Shown: positions 7,519 through 15,666 of the stretch, piece after piece
Numbering within the stretch: position 1 is the first letter of the stretch
How the letters are laid out: each line of letters begins with the position of its first letter
DNA from: Sulfuriroseicoccus oceanibius
GTDB lineage: Bacteria; Verrucomicrobiota; Verrucomicrobiia; Verrucomicrobiales; SLCJ01
NCBI RefSeq assembly: GCF_010681825.2
Contig: NZ_CP066776.1
Coordinates: 1,860,001-1,924,000 of the forward strand
Direction: 5' to 3'
Length of the DNA: 64,000 bases
Program-made: the position numbers and the translations under genes
The notes under the pieces: generated by a model
The model's input: only the letters and a program-made list of their open reading frames with translations
The model's database searches: none
What the model was told of the DNA's origin: nothing

Positions 7519-7992
7519 TTATGTGTGCGCTTTTGCGTGATGTCGCTCGAGTTTCTTAACGAAAACGCCACAGGTGGGGCAGCGGTGTAGGGTTCCTGCG
7601 GATAGAGCGCTCTCTAGACTCGGTCTAGGTGTGTGAGACTCCCAACTTTCAGCGTGGATGGTGCTTAAATGAAGGTCGATATCCCGGACCTTTTTCTTGC
7701 AGATCGAGCAGGTGACTTTCGGTCCTTTTCGACCATGCTTGGGTCTCGAATCTGTACGAGGGACTGTGGGGTAGGCGGATCTATGAGAGCCAGATTCGTA
7801 GATAAAGGTCTTCGGGGGATCATTGACCTCCCCATTGGATGTTCGTAGAACGGGTATACGCTGAGGTAGGCAAGACCTCCCTGATGTTGGAACGTCCCCA
7901 CTGCCCTGGCATCGAAAGCAATTGGGGTTGAGGCCACCACAACAACATGTGCGGGCTGCTCCGGACTTTGTGGGTTCGCTATTGAGGCTCAT
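7519..7992 (-). CDS. Multi-zinc-finger small protein
   Basis: From the ATG at 7992 the protein has 157 residues. A TTG at 8043 would add 17 residues. Three Cys/His clusters are visible: TCCCGGLNPNCFRCQGSGD near the start, CSICKKKVRDIDLHLSTIH in the middle, and CPTCGVFVKKLERHHAKAH at the C-terminus. The last two have the CxxC...HxxxxH layout of small zinc knuckles. There is no catalytic motif or membrane segment. It sits between the MotB-like gene (66 bases upstream) and the HNH gene (11 bases downstream) and is surely cotranscribed. It may bind DNA, RNA or the nuclease as an adaptor. This role is inference from the fingers and the position. Confidence 0.7.
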   Translation of the reverse strand: MSLNSEPTKSGAARTCCCGGLNPNCFRCQGSGDVPTSGRSCLPQRIPVLRTSNGEVNDPPKTFIYESGSHRSAYPTVPRTDSRPKHGRKGPKVTCSICKKKVRDIDLHLSTIHAESWESHTPRPSLESALSAGTLHRCPTCGVFVKKLERHHAKAHT

Positions 7993-8058
7993 AGTGATGA
8001 CGGGCACTGAATTGATGCGTCTGGTCGTGGGACGTCTCCTCAAGTGAGGATGAGGCGC

Positions 8059-9087
8059 TTAGTCACGGAGGCGAGTGAGGCGCATTTCGATGCGACGCGC
8101 CTTGGCGTCATCCTGTTCGAAGTCGGCTTGTTCCACGTCACGTTTGTCTGATGGGAGGATGGTTTGCCCTGCGGAGTAGCATCGTACGGTGATCGACTGC
8201 AGGATGGATTTCTGCTCGTGAGCGTCGGTGAAGGCATCCCACTGGGCTTTCACGGCGAGTGCGCGAAGGAGTCCCAGATCGTTGTTCGATCCTGCTCGCA
8301 GTGATTGGAAGGTGGACGTGTCTCCGGCAAGCAGGCGAGGGAGTTTGGAGTCGAGGTTGCCGCTGCCTGCGAGAGGAATGCCATCGGTATGTCCGATGAT
8401 CTCCAAGGTGTCTACTTTCGCCCGTCCCTGTTGCTGGCGATCTATGATCTCCTTTGCCAGCTTCTCAAATTCAACATCCTTGAGACCATCGGCAAACTGA
8501 GGGCCTATAAGCGAGCTGCCGGAAGGGAACTGGTACTGCTCCTTCTGTTCGTCGATCCGAATGATCGGTGGCTTGTCGTTGAGGATTCCTTTGAGACGCT
8601 CGACCTCCTCCCACCCGTTATTATCCATCGCGTCTTCGAGCTTAGCGGTGAGTTCTTTGATTTTCGCTTGGAGCTCTTTGTTTTGTGCAATGAGGTCGGC
8701 ATTCTCACTTTCCAGTTCTGCGAGTCTCTGCAGGAGTCCTTGTTGGTCGAAGGTGGCAAGGTTCTCGCGCAACTCAACAATGATGTCGTTGGCTGACTCG
8801 CATGTCTCTTTCAGAGAGGTGACGACTGCGTTCGGATCCGCTTCGTCTGGAACAGGTTCAAGGCCGATCGTGGGTCGCAGGGTGTTGATCGGTGTTCGAA
8901 TACTTATGAGGTCTAAACCACCAACGGCTTCAATAACCGCATCCCTGGGCGCTGAATTACTCTTTGGCATCAAGACAAACACCACCGCACCCAGGATGGC
9001 AACTGAGATGATGAAGAGCGTGATGAACAAATCAGAGACACTAGGCCAGTATCCTGAATTTGGATTGTCGTCTTCGGGGTCTAGCAT
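8059..9087 (-). CDS. MotB/ZorB-like inner-membrane protein with OmpA domain
   Basis: 342 residues. One membrane helix lies at residues 18-40, starting WPSVSDLFITLF. Asp19 falls where MotB and ZorB carry the proton-binding Asp. A coiled coil follows (about 105-170), then an OmpA/MotB peptidoglycan-binding domain (about 180-342) with IGHTDG at 231-236, NNDLGLLRALAV and a final ARRIEMRLTR. This is the layout of a stator B subunit: a short cytoplasmic tail, one helix, then a periplasmic anchor. It begins 20 bases after the MotA-like gene, so the pair is almost certainly coexpressed and forms a complex. The fold is secure. Whether it really conducts ions is an inference from the Asp. Confidence 0.85.
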   Translation of the reverse strand: MLDPEDDNPNSGYWPSVSDLFITLFIISVAILGAVVFVLMPKSNSAPRDAVIEAVGGLDLISIRTPINTLRPTIGLEPVPDEADPNAVVTSLKETCESANDIIVELRENLATFDQQGLLQRLAELESENADLIAQNKELQAKIKELTAKLEDAMDNNGWEEVERLKGILNDKPPIIRIDEQKEQYQFPSGSSLIGPQFADGLKDVEFEKLAKEIIDRQQQGRAKVDTLEIIGHTDGIPLAGSGNLDSKLPRLLAGDTSTFQSLRAGSNNDLGLLRALAVKAQWDAFTDAHEQKSILQSITVRCYSAGQTILPSDKRDVEQADFEQDDAKARRIEMRLTRLRD

Positions 9088-9107
9088 TGGGCTACAGGCG
9101 ATTTAGA

Positions 9108-10688
9108 TCAGTTGCTTCCGAAAAGGCGCATTCTTCTTGATACCCTGGATTTGATTTCCTCGGCCGATCTCTCGATCGACTTCACCCCTTCCGATATCTT
9201 TTCGGAGAGCTGTTCGTTTTCATCTGCCAACCGGGCGGCGGTGCCTTCCAGTGTAGCTCGGGATTCCTTGGCCTCTGCTACAACTGTTTGCATAGTGGTA
9301 GCGTTTGCGTCTAGCTTCGTGTGCACGTCGTTGAGCTGCTCCTTCACGGTGGTCTTTAGATCTCCAACCAGCTCGCGGTTCAGCTGGTTCGCTGAGGTTA
9401 CTTTGCTGGCGACTTGATCCGCACTTTCTGCGAGTTTATGACTTGCCGTCCTTAGCTCTTCGATGGACTCGCTTTGCTTCTTCGTGACATCTGCCAGAGT
9501 TGCTTTGGTGTCATTTTCGAACTTTTCAGCGACCTTGGAGACTTTCGCTCCGACTTGATTGAAGACCTCAGAAGCGGCGATCTCGGTGGCGTTCTCAATT
9601 CGGCTTGGGATGTCGCTAAGAGCCGACTCGATATCACGCAACGTGGTCTCGAAGTTGTCGATACTCTTCGCTACGCGCTTGTTCGATTTTGTCGCTTCGG
9701 AACTGATACCGGACACACTCTTAGCGAGAGTATCGAGAGTATCGTTGAAGCCTGTTATCGCGTTGTGGAGTGGGGACTTCTCTCCAAAGGTGTCAGTGAG
9801 TGAATTATTGAGTGAAGAGCTGCTATCGCTCAATGAGCGGGCTGCAGTATGCGCTTGCCCAACCCCATCACGCAGTAGTGCCATTGCTGGTGCAATTGTG
9901 CCCAACAGATCTCTCAGCCCCTTTATGACTTCCTCAAATTTTCGCTCACGCTCTCCGACCTCGTCGGTTAGCTCTTTTACTTGGTCTGTAACTCCCGAGA
10001 GTTGGAGATGAAGTGGTTCGACGCGGAAGCGAGTGAGGAGGGTTCCTTGGGTGAAACGGTCGAGATCGATGATGAAACTATGCAGTGCTATCGAGTAGAA
10101 TCCCCGGCAGAGCAATACAAGTAGTGTGAAGCCGAGTGCGACGAGACTCGGTGTAAATGCTCCACCCAAACTCTGAATCATTTCTGAGACCAAATTCGCA
10201 CTGTCTGCGACTCCCTGCAGTTCTCCGTTTGCAGTGGTTTTGATGCGGAACGCTGCGAGGATTGGCTTGATTGCCAACAATGTGCCCACGATTCCAAGCA
10301 CCAGCAGTGACGTTGCGATTCCTGAAGCGATCCGAAGAGATTTACGGGCTCGTTCTCTCTTAACCGAGGCTGAATGGAACTCCGACAATGAAGTGGGGCG
10401 ACCGATGTACCATGAAGTCCAGGCGGTTCTCGCCGCGTCGCTCACATGAGACTGTTGATTTATTTCTCGTTCTTTGAGCCAGCGCTCAAACGCTTCGTCG
10501 TTTTCGGCAAATGCGCCTTTCCAGTTGCTATCGAGAACGAGAGCTCTTTTGGCTTTACGTAAGGCATCGCGTTCGACAGCGATAGCTCGCCAGGCGATTA
10601 ATGCAGCCACCATGCCAATGACTCCGACCGCACCGACGATGATCGCACTGAGAGTTGGTGGAATGTTTATGTATGAGAGTGTGATCAT
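9108..10688 (-). CDS. MotA/ExbB/ZorA-like protein with long coiled cytoplasmic tail
   Basis: 526 residues. Membrane helices lie near residues 12-36, 119-143 and 175-200. The second contains VLGIVGTLLAI and the third follows GGAFTPSLVALGF, matching the conserved GxxGT and AFxTSLxGL positions of MotA, ExbB and ZorA. From about residue 230 to the end the protein is an uninterrupted Ala/Glu/Lys/Ser-rich helical tail (for example VKELTDEVGERERKFEEV). Flagellar MotA and ExbB lack such a tail, while ZorA has one. Its start overlaps the stop of the substrate-binding/OmpA gene by 4 bases, and the MotB-like partner follows. It is probably the A subunit of an ion-driven five-to-two stator complex. Tail function is unknown and may involve signalling to the nuclease. 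Confidence 0.85.
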   Translation of the reverse strand: MITLSYINIPPTLSAIIVGAVGVIGMVAALIAWRAIAVERDALRKAKRALVLDSNWKGAFAENDEAFERWLKEREINQQSHVSDAARTAWTSWYIGRPTSLSEFHSASVKRERARKSLRIASGIATSLLVLGIVGTLLAIKPILAAFRIKTTANGELQGVADSANLVSEMIQSLGGAFTPSLVALGFTLLVLLCRGFYSIALHSFIIDLDRFTQGTLLTRFRVEPLHLQLSGVTDQVKELTDEVGERERKFEEVIKGLRDLLGTIAPAMALLRDGVGQAHTAARSLSDSSSSLNNSLTDTFGEKSPLHNAITGFNDTLDTLAKSVSGISSEATKSNKRVAKSIDNFETTLRDIESALSDIPSRIENATEIAASEVFNQVGAKVSKVAEKFENDTKATLADVTKKQSESIEELRTASHKLAESADQVASKVTSANQLNRELVGDLKTTVKEQLNDVHTKLDANATTMQTVVAEAKESRATLEGTAARLADENEQLSEKISEGVKSIERSAEEIKSRVSRRMRLFGSN

Positions 10689-12655
10689 GGTTTTACGACC
10701 CAGACTTCCGCTCTGCGGTTTCTGGCTTTTCCTGCTTCGGTTTCATTGGTGTCGATAGGGAATTCAGAGCCCAGACCCGCTGCCTTTGTATCAACATTGG
10801 ACTTGAGCAGTTCATCCACGACGGTCTGAGCGCGTTCTTTGGAGAGTGGGATATTGATGTCCGCGCCACCGGTGCTGTCGGTGAATCCGAGAATCACGAG
10901 TTGGTGTTTGGGATAGTTTGCCGCGACGAATTTCGGCAAGCGCTCCAAGTCAGCCTGGGCCTTAAGGTCCAGATCGGATTTTCCTGTCGCGAAGCGCAGG
11001 TTGGTGGAAATGCGCAGAGCGGACTTTATGTCCTCTCCGAGCGCCTCGCCAAGTGCGGCTAAGATTCTAGGGTCAACGCTCCCTTGCATTGGCCGGAGGC
11101 GCAGATCAACGAAACCGCAGTCGGCAACTGTGGACTGCCCCTTGTCCGAAGTCGCAAACTGCACAAAGTCCAAAGCATTTTGGGACGGGCTCTGAGGCGT
11201 CCAGGCGACCACGCGGTAGGTGAACGGGTAGTCTTCGGTTGCGATCGTGAACGGGCTTGGTTTCAGTGGTCTGGTGTCTTTGGTTGCTTGTACCGCCAAG
11301 CGTTTGGCCCGGATGTTGCGGGATTCCGCATGGTATGCCCCCAGACCAATAACCGACTTGTCGAGCAGAACGGCCGTTTCGGTTGTTGAACCATCCACGG
11401 TGATAGGCTGCAAGCCCCAGCGTTGAGCCAAGGATTTCACCAGTTCGTTGAGCTCGCCGTTCGCCGTAATCAAATTGGCATTGTCGTTGATATGGTAGGT
11501 TTCAAGCTCTGTTTCCGGGTGTGCCAGCAGGGTCATGGCATCGAGCGCAATCACCTCTGCTACCGACCTGGATTCTTTGAAGTCTGGCCCGAGTTGGGCC
11601 AGCTCTGCCTCGCTTGGTGGACGATTTACGATGAGCAGATCTGCTTTGCCTTCTGCAAGAAGGGTAAAGGCCTGATCGACCGATGTGGTCGTGATCAGGA
11701 TCTTCTCTTCACCTGATCTGACGTAGGACGATGACCCATCCGTTTGAATTTCGACGTCTGTCAGCTGCGCTAAGATGAGTGGCTGGAGAAGTCGGACACC
11801 TAGTGTATCGACCGTGACTATGCGCATGGTCGCTTCGCTGGCATCGAACAGGACAGGGGGCAGCGGTACATAGGCATTGAGTGACTGCTGAATCCCAGTG
11901 AGGGACTCTCCGATTACCATGAGTTGCTGCTTATCGGAATCGCGGCCTTGTGTGTCGTCGTTGCCTCTGGCCAGCTTCGAAGCCCGTGCCATTTCCGCAC
12001 GGACCGATTCGGTGAGGTTGTCGTAGTCGACGCCGTGGGTGTCACATGCACTCTCTTGCTGGGTCGTTTGAGTCGTCTCTTCAAGTTGTTGAAGTGATTG
12101 TACCAGTTGACCTGCTTGAGTGCGTAATTCGTCGGTTTGCAACGGCTGTGACGCCTTCTGCTGCAAGTGCTGCAGTTGTTTCTCGAACTCAGAAGCTTGT
12201 GCTTGAAGGGCTGCAACCTTCTCATCGTCTTTGGCTGCGAGAGCTCCATTGGCCGCAGACGCCAGTGCGCCCACGCCTTGTTGGAGCTCTGCGATTGCGG
12301 CTTGATTCCCTTGAGTGGATTGGCTGGCCGCGATTGCGGTCTCCAAGCTGCCTACCTCAGAGGATAGCTGCTCAAGTGATTCATGGATCGAGTTGAGCTT
12401 TCCTTCGCAACGGTCCGCCGTGATGAACCGGTAGGCGCCTAGGGCAATCAGAGCCACTACAAGCAGGGCGAAAATGCCCTTGATCGCAGATTTGAATCCG
12501 CGAGTTTCCGTCACCTTTATGGGCTCTCTGAAGGTCTCACAGTGCGGGTTGTTACACGGGCACTTCCAGTCTGGAGTTGGGTCTACGATTTCCTTGGACA
12601 CCGAGAGCGGGCAGCTCTCGGTGGGGTCGTCACATCTGAATTTTTTCGAGCTCAT
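10685..12655 (-). CDS. Cys-rich N-terminus, membrane anchor, substrate-binding and OmpA fusion protein
   Basis: 656 residues. The cytoplasmic N-terminus has five cysteines (8, 15, 32, 34, 39: FRCDDPTESCPL, WKCPCNNPHCETF), perhaps a zinc site. One membrane helix (about 57-77) is followed by a coiled coil (80-210) and a PstS-like periplasmic binding domain (about 265-520; KADLLIVNRPPSEAEL, TVDGSTTETAVL). The C-terminal OmpA domain (about 540-656) has VILGFTDSTGG, PLSKERAQTVV and ARNRRAEVWV. Similar substrate-binding/OmpA fusions exist in other bacteria. It overlaps both neighbours by 4 bases. In this operon it may sense a periplasmic ligand or wall state and tie the tubulin-like protein to the envelope. 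That role is inferred. Confidence 0.85.
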   Translation of the reverse strand: MSSKKFRCDDPTESCPLSVSKEIVDPTPDWKCPCNNPHCETFREPIKVTETRGFKSAIKGIFALLVVALIALGAYRFITADRCEGKLNSIHESLEQLSSEVGSLETAIAASQSTQGNQAAIAELQQGVGALASAANGALAAKDDEKVAALQAQASEFEKQLQHLQQKASQPLQTDELRTQAGQLVQSLQQLEETTQTTQQESACDTHGVDYDNLTESVRAEMARASKLARGNDDTQGRDSDKQQLMVIGESLTGIQQSLNAYVPLPPVLFDASEATMRIVTVDTLGVRLLQPLILAQLTDVEIQTDGSSSYVRSGEEKILITTTSVDQAFTLLAEGKADLLIVNRPPSEAELAQLGPDFKESRSVAEVIALDAMTLLAHPETELETYHINDNANLITANGELNELVKSLAQRWGLQPITVDGSTTETAVLLDKSVIGLGAYHAESRNIRAKRLAVQATKDTRPLKPSPFTIATEDYPFTYRVVAWTPQSPSQNALDFVQFATSDKGQSTVADCGFVDLRLRPMQGSVDPRILAALGEALGEDIKSALRISTNLRFATGKSDLDLKAQADLERLPKFVAANYPKHQLVILGFTDSTGGADINIPLSKERAQTVVDELLKSNVDTKAAGLGSEFPIDTNETEAGKARNRRAEVWVVKP

Positions 12656-15636
12656 ACGCTAAGAATCTTGCGGATGTGGGTACGGGTTTTGGTCCACTGA
12701 ACGTGTTGTTTGCTGCCGGTGCCAAACTCATTGATGAGCTTGGATTCCTCGGCTTTCATCGCATTTGCCAACTCATCCTTCGTTGCTGTGGTGGCTCCTG
12801 CAATCTCACCGGTCACGGCTTCGTTGACTCGCGCGATCAAGCGAATGTCGGCCTTTGTTTCCAAATGCTCGATGCTTTCACCGAGTTCGTAGAAGTTGGT
12901 GTCCCCGTTGCGGTCCAAAGTGACCAACTGCACGGCATCCTCAGTCACTGTGATAACTGTAGTTCCCGATCCGTCTGCCAGAGTGCGCTGGCCAAGCCAA
13001 AGACTGGCACGCATGATGTCGCGTTGTTCGCTGGCTGATGGTTGGAGCAAATCTGGGAGTTCGTCGTGCTCTCCTTTCGCATCGATGTTACTAAAGTAGG
13101 CGATGTCTCCCAAGGTGTTCTGCTCGATCGCCTTGGCGTATTTGTCAGCCAGTTCATGGGTGACTTTTGCAAAGCGTGCAGCCATCCAAGTGACTGTCAT
13201 CAAGAGTCGGATCTGAGTCGAGTCGTCGTGGCTCACCACTCTCACAGGATTGTTCGCTTCGTTTGCTGGGCGAAGCTCTGCAGCGATTTCCTCGAACTTG
13301 GCTGCGAAGGCATGACCTTTTGGGAGTGCCAGTACCCGGGAGGTGGTCGGCATGGTCGGCATGGTCATGTTTCCAGCGATCATCTTGGGTTGCTGATCGT
13401 TATGAATCTTGATCAAGCAGGTCGTCTGATCGATGAACTCTTTTAGTTCGTTCTTGAATGCTCCTGGATCTTTTTCAAATTTCGCCTGAAGAGCGTCCAT
13501 CAACGATGAAGTGAGCACTGCTGGGGCGAGCCTCTGCTCCTCGAAATCTTTGTGAATTGATTGGACGTGAGCGAAAACAAGACGATCAGCCTCAATTTGA
13601 TAGTTTGTGAGACGGTCCCCCTCGAAGCTTTCTATTTCGGTCAGCGGGACGTTCTTGCCAAGGAGCTCCAAGACGACGTCCCTGCGGAGCTGGTCGGCGA
13701 TGGCCCGGCAATGCGATTCACTTGAGCGTTGAACTGAGATGTATTGAAGCAGTCCGTCATAGTCGATCTCGTATTTGTTCGAGGTGTGGGACTTGTTGAG
13801 GTCCTTGAGTTCGCCCAGAAGTACGTCTCTACGGTTGCTAGCCCAATCTGCAAAACCTTGAAGTTTTCTGGCTGCGTTTTTGTACTGGTGTTCGATTCCG
13901 GTGAGGCTGTTGGCGATGGCATTGTGATATGCCAAATCCTCTTCCGCAATTGCAGTTGCTAGTTTCCCCAGTAGCAAGGATTTGCAGTCAGAGTGTTGCT
14001 TTCTAGCCAAAGGTTCCTTTTTGAAACGGCGGGAGAGGAAGGTCATCTTGCTCCATTCGATTCTGCGGTCAGAAAGCCGTCTCTCGGTCGTGTCCGAACC
14101 CGATTTAGAGGAACTATTACCATCTTTGATCTTGCGGTTTACGTCATTTTGCAGTCGCTTGAGAATGTCCGACACGTTGGCCATTCCAATGGGATCTACC
14201 GCTTTGCTCCATTCTTCCCGTAGAATCCGGTGTAGCTCTTTGGTGAACTGTTGAATACGTCCTTCCCGGGACGCCTTGAAGTCGGCAATGACAGCGTTGA
14301 TTCCCTGGCCGTTGAGATGTTTCTCGAAGCGAGTATGAAGGGACTCCTCCAGCTTCTCCAAGTCAGTTTCCTGAAACTTGGTGCTGATTTCACGATCAAG
14401 GACCGCTTTGGCGTCCGTTTCGAACGACGCTCTGAGGTTGGTGTGGTGGGTGCTCTCCACCAGATGTTCGTCGAGCTTGGTTCTCAAGGTGTTGAAGGTG
14501 CTTTCTACGACCTTGTCGGATTCGGTAGACTTCTTTCCAATGAAGCCGTCGTTTCCGTGCCAGTTGTTGTAGAGCATCTGGTTGTATGACGAACTGTAGA
14601 GTTCCAAGGCGAGGAGCTCGGTGATCTTCTCTGTGGGAACCTCCCACCGCTGCATGCCTGAGCTGCCGAAACGGAAGCTGCGAATGGGCTTGTTGATAGG
14701 CTCTCCGGGGAAGTTGGGGATCTTGTCCTGGCCGGTAAGTTGATCTTGTTGCTGAGGCGGTAATTGGCCAGAGCAGAAGGCGAAGATGCGCTCGAATGCA
14801 GATTCCGCTATGATGCGGTGCTGCTTCTCGAGTTCGACGTTCTGATCCCCGTTGTTATGGCTTGAGCTCAGGATGATTTGATTGATCGGCTCCGAACACG
14901 CGAAGCTAGATCCCCCGAATTGATCACCGAGGAGGGTTGGGGCGATACGTCCGCAAGCGAGAGCGTTGAGGTCTCGCAGAGTTGCATACTGGTTTTGGTG
15001 GAAGTTTCCTACCTCGGCATCTTGGTAGTTGTCACTGGTTACGTAGAGGTAAACGAAGATTGGGAAACCTCCTTGCATGCTCGAGTAAGGATGCATCGTG
15101 CGGAGTAATGTAACCAAGTCGACGATGCTGCCGCTGCCCGTTCCTCCCGCCAATGATGCGAATACATGGAAAGCGCACTGCTTTGCCGCTGCGGTCATGG
15201 TTCGAACCTTGCCATCAATCGCGTTCTTCACGCTGTCGATGCTGTTGGCGAAGAGGATTCGTCCAAAGCGGCGGCGTTGGTTAGCTCCCTCGATGGTATC
15301 TGATGCGTCGAGGAATCCCTTGATCTGTTCGACGTCGCCAATCCATGGCGCGATGTCTGGCTTCATCGCGAGTTGGTCAATGTCGATCGTTGCGCCCATC
15401 TCCTTGAGATTTAGAAAGCACTTAGGAGGGAGCGAGAGATCCTCTCCGAACGAGGTCCACTTTTTCGTGTAGTTGAGGACGTTCGTACTAGAGTCGATGT
15501 AGAGGAAGTCGAATTGCGTGCCTTTCTCACGCTTTAGAAGTCGGATGTCATCAGCACGTTGGTGCATGACCTTGCGCATTTCGGCGAGGCTGTTGCCTCC
15601 TTGGCCTCCGAGGCCGATAAACAGGTGGTTTTTCAT
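12652..15636 (-). CDS. Giant tubulin/FtsZ-superfamily GTPase (Tubulin_2-like)
   Basis: 994 residues, more than twice FtsZ. The N-terminal GTPase core shows the T1 loop GLGGQGGN (8-15), a T3-like IDSSTNVLN (47-55), RRFGRILFANS (122-132) and the tubulin signature AGGTGSGS (163-170), then NQYATLRDLNAL. Beyond about residue 330 lies a long mostly helical region with several coiled-coil stretches (about 360-730) and a smaller C-terminal domain (about 780-994). It has no membrane helix. Its start lies 30 bases after the upstream membrane gene, and its end overlaps the substrate-binding/OmpA gene by 4 bases. FtsZ-like proteins of this sort were predicted by comparative genomics to act with VWA and OmpA proteins in membrane remodelling. 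GTP binding is very likely. Polymer formation is untested. Confidence 0.9.
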   Translation of the reverse strand: MKNHLFIGLGGQGGNSLAEMRKVMHQRADDIRLLKREKGTQFDFLYIDSSTNVLNYTKKWTSFGEDLSLPPKCFLNLKEMGATIDIDQLAMKPDIAPWIGDVEQIKGFLDASDTIEGANQRRRFGRILFANSIDSVKNAIDGKVRTMTAAAKQCAFHVFASLAGGTGSGSIVDLVTLLRTMHPYSSMQGGFPIFVYLYVTSDNYQDAEVGNFHQNQYATLRDLNALACGRIAPTLLGDQFGGSSFACSEPINQIILSSSHNNGDQNVELEKQHRIIAESAFERIFAFCSGQLPPQQQDQLTGQDKIPNFPGEPINKPIRSFRFGSSGMQRWEVPTEKITELLALELYSSSYNQMLYNNWHGNDGFIGKKSTESDKVVESTFNTLRTKLDEHLVESTHHTNLRASFETDAKAVLDREISTKFQETDLEKLEESLHTRFEKHLNGQGINAVIADFKASREGRIQQFTKELHRILREEWSKAVDPIGMANVSDILKRLQNDVNRKIKDGNSSSKSGSDTTERRLSDRRIEWSKMTFLSRRFKKEPLARKQHSDCKSLLLGKLATAIAEEDLAYHNAIANSLTGIEHQYKNAARKLQGFADWASNRRDVLLGELKDLNKSHTSNKYEIDYDGLLQYISVQRSSESHCRAIADQLRRDVVLELLGKNVPLTEIESFEGDRLTNYQIEADRLVFAHVQSIHKDFEEQRLAPAVLTSSLMDALQAKFEKDPGAFKNELKEFIDQTTCLIKIHNDQQPKMIAGNMTMPTMPTTSRVLALPKGHAFAAKFEEIAAELRPANEANNPVRVVSHDDSTQIRLLMTVTWMAARFAKVTHELADKYAKAIEQNTLGDIAYFSNIDAKGEHDELPDLLQPSASEQRDIMRASLWLGQRTLADGSGTTVITVTEDAVQLVTLDRNGDTNFYELGESIEHLETKADIRLIARVNEAVTGEIAGATTATKDELANAMKAEESKLINEFGTGSKQHVQWTKTRTHIRKILSV

Positions 15637-15666
15637 GGTTGGAAAGTACTTGAAAGGGTAATGGAG

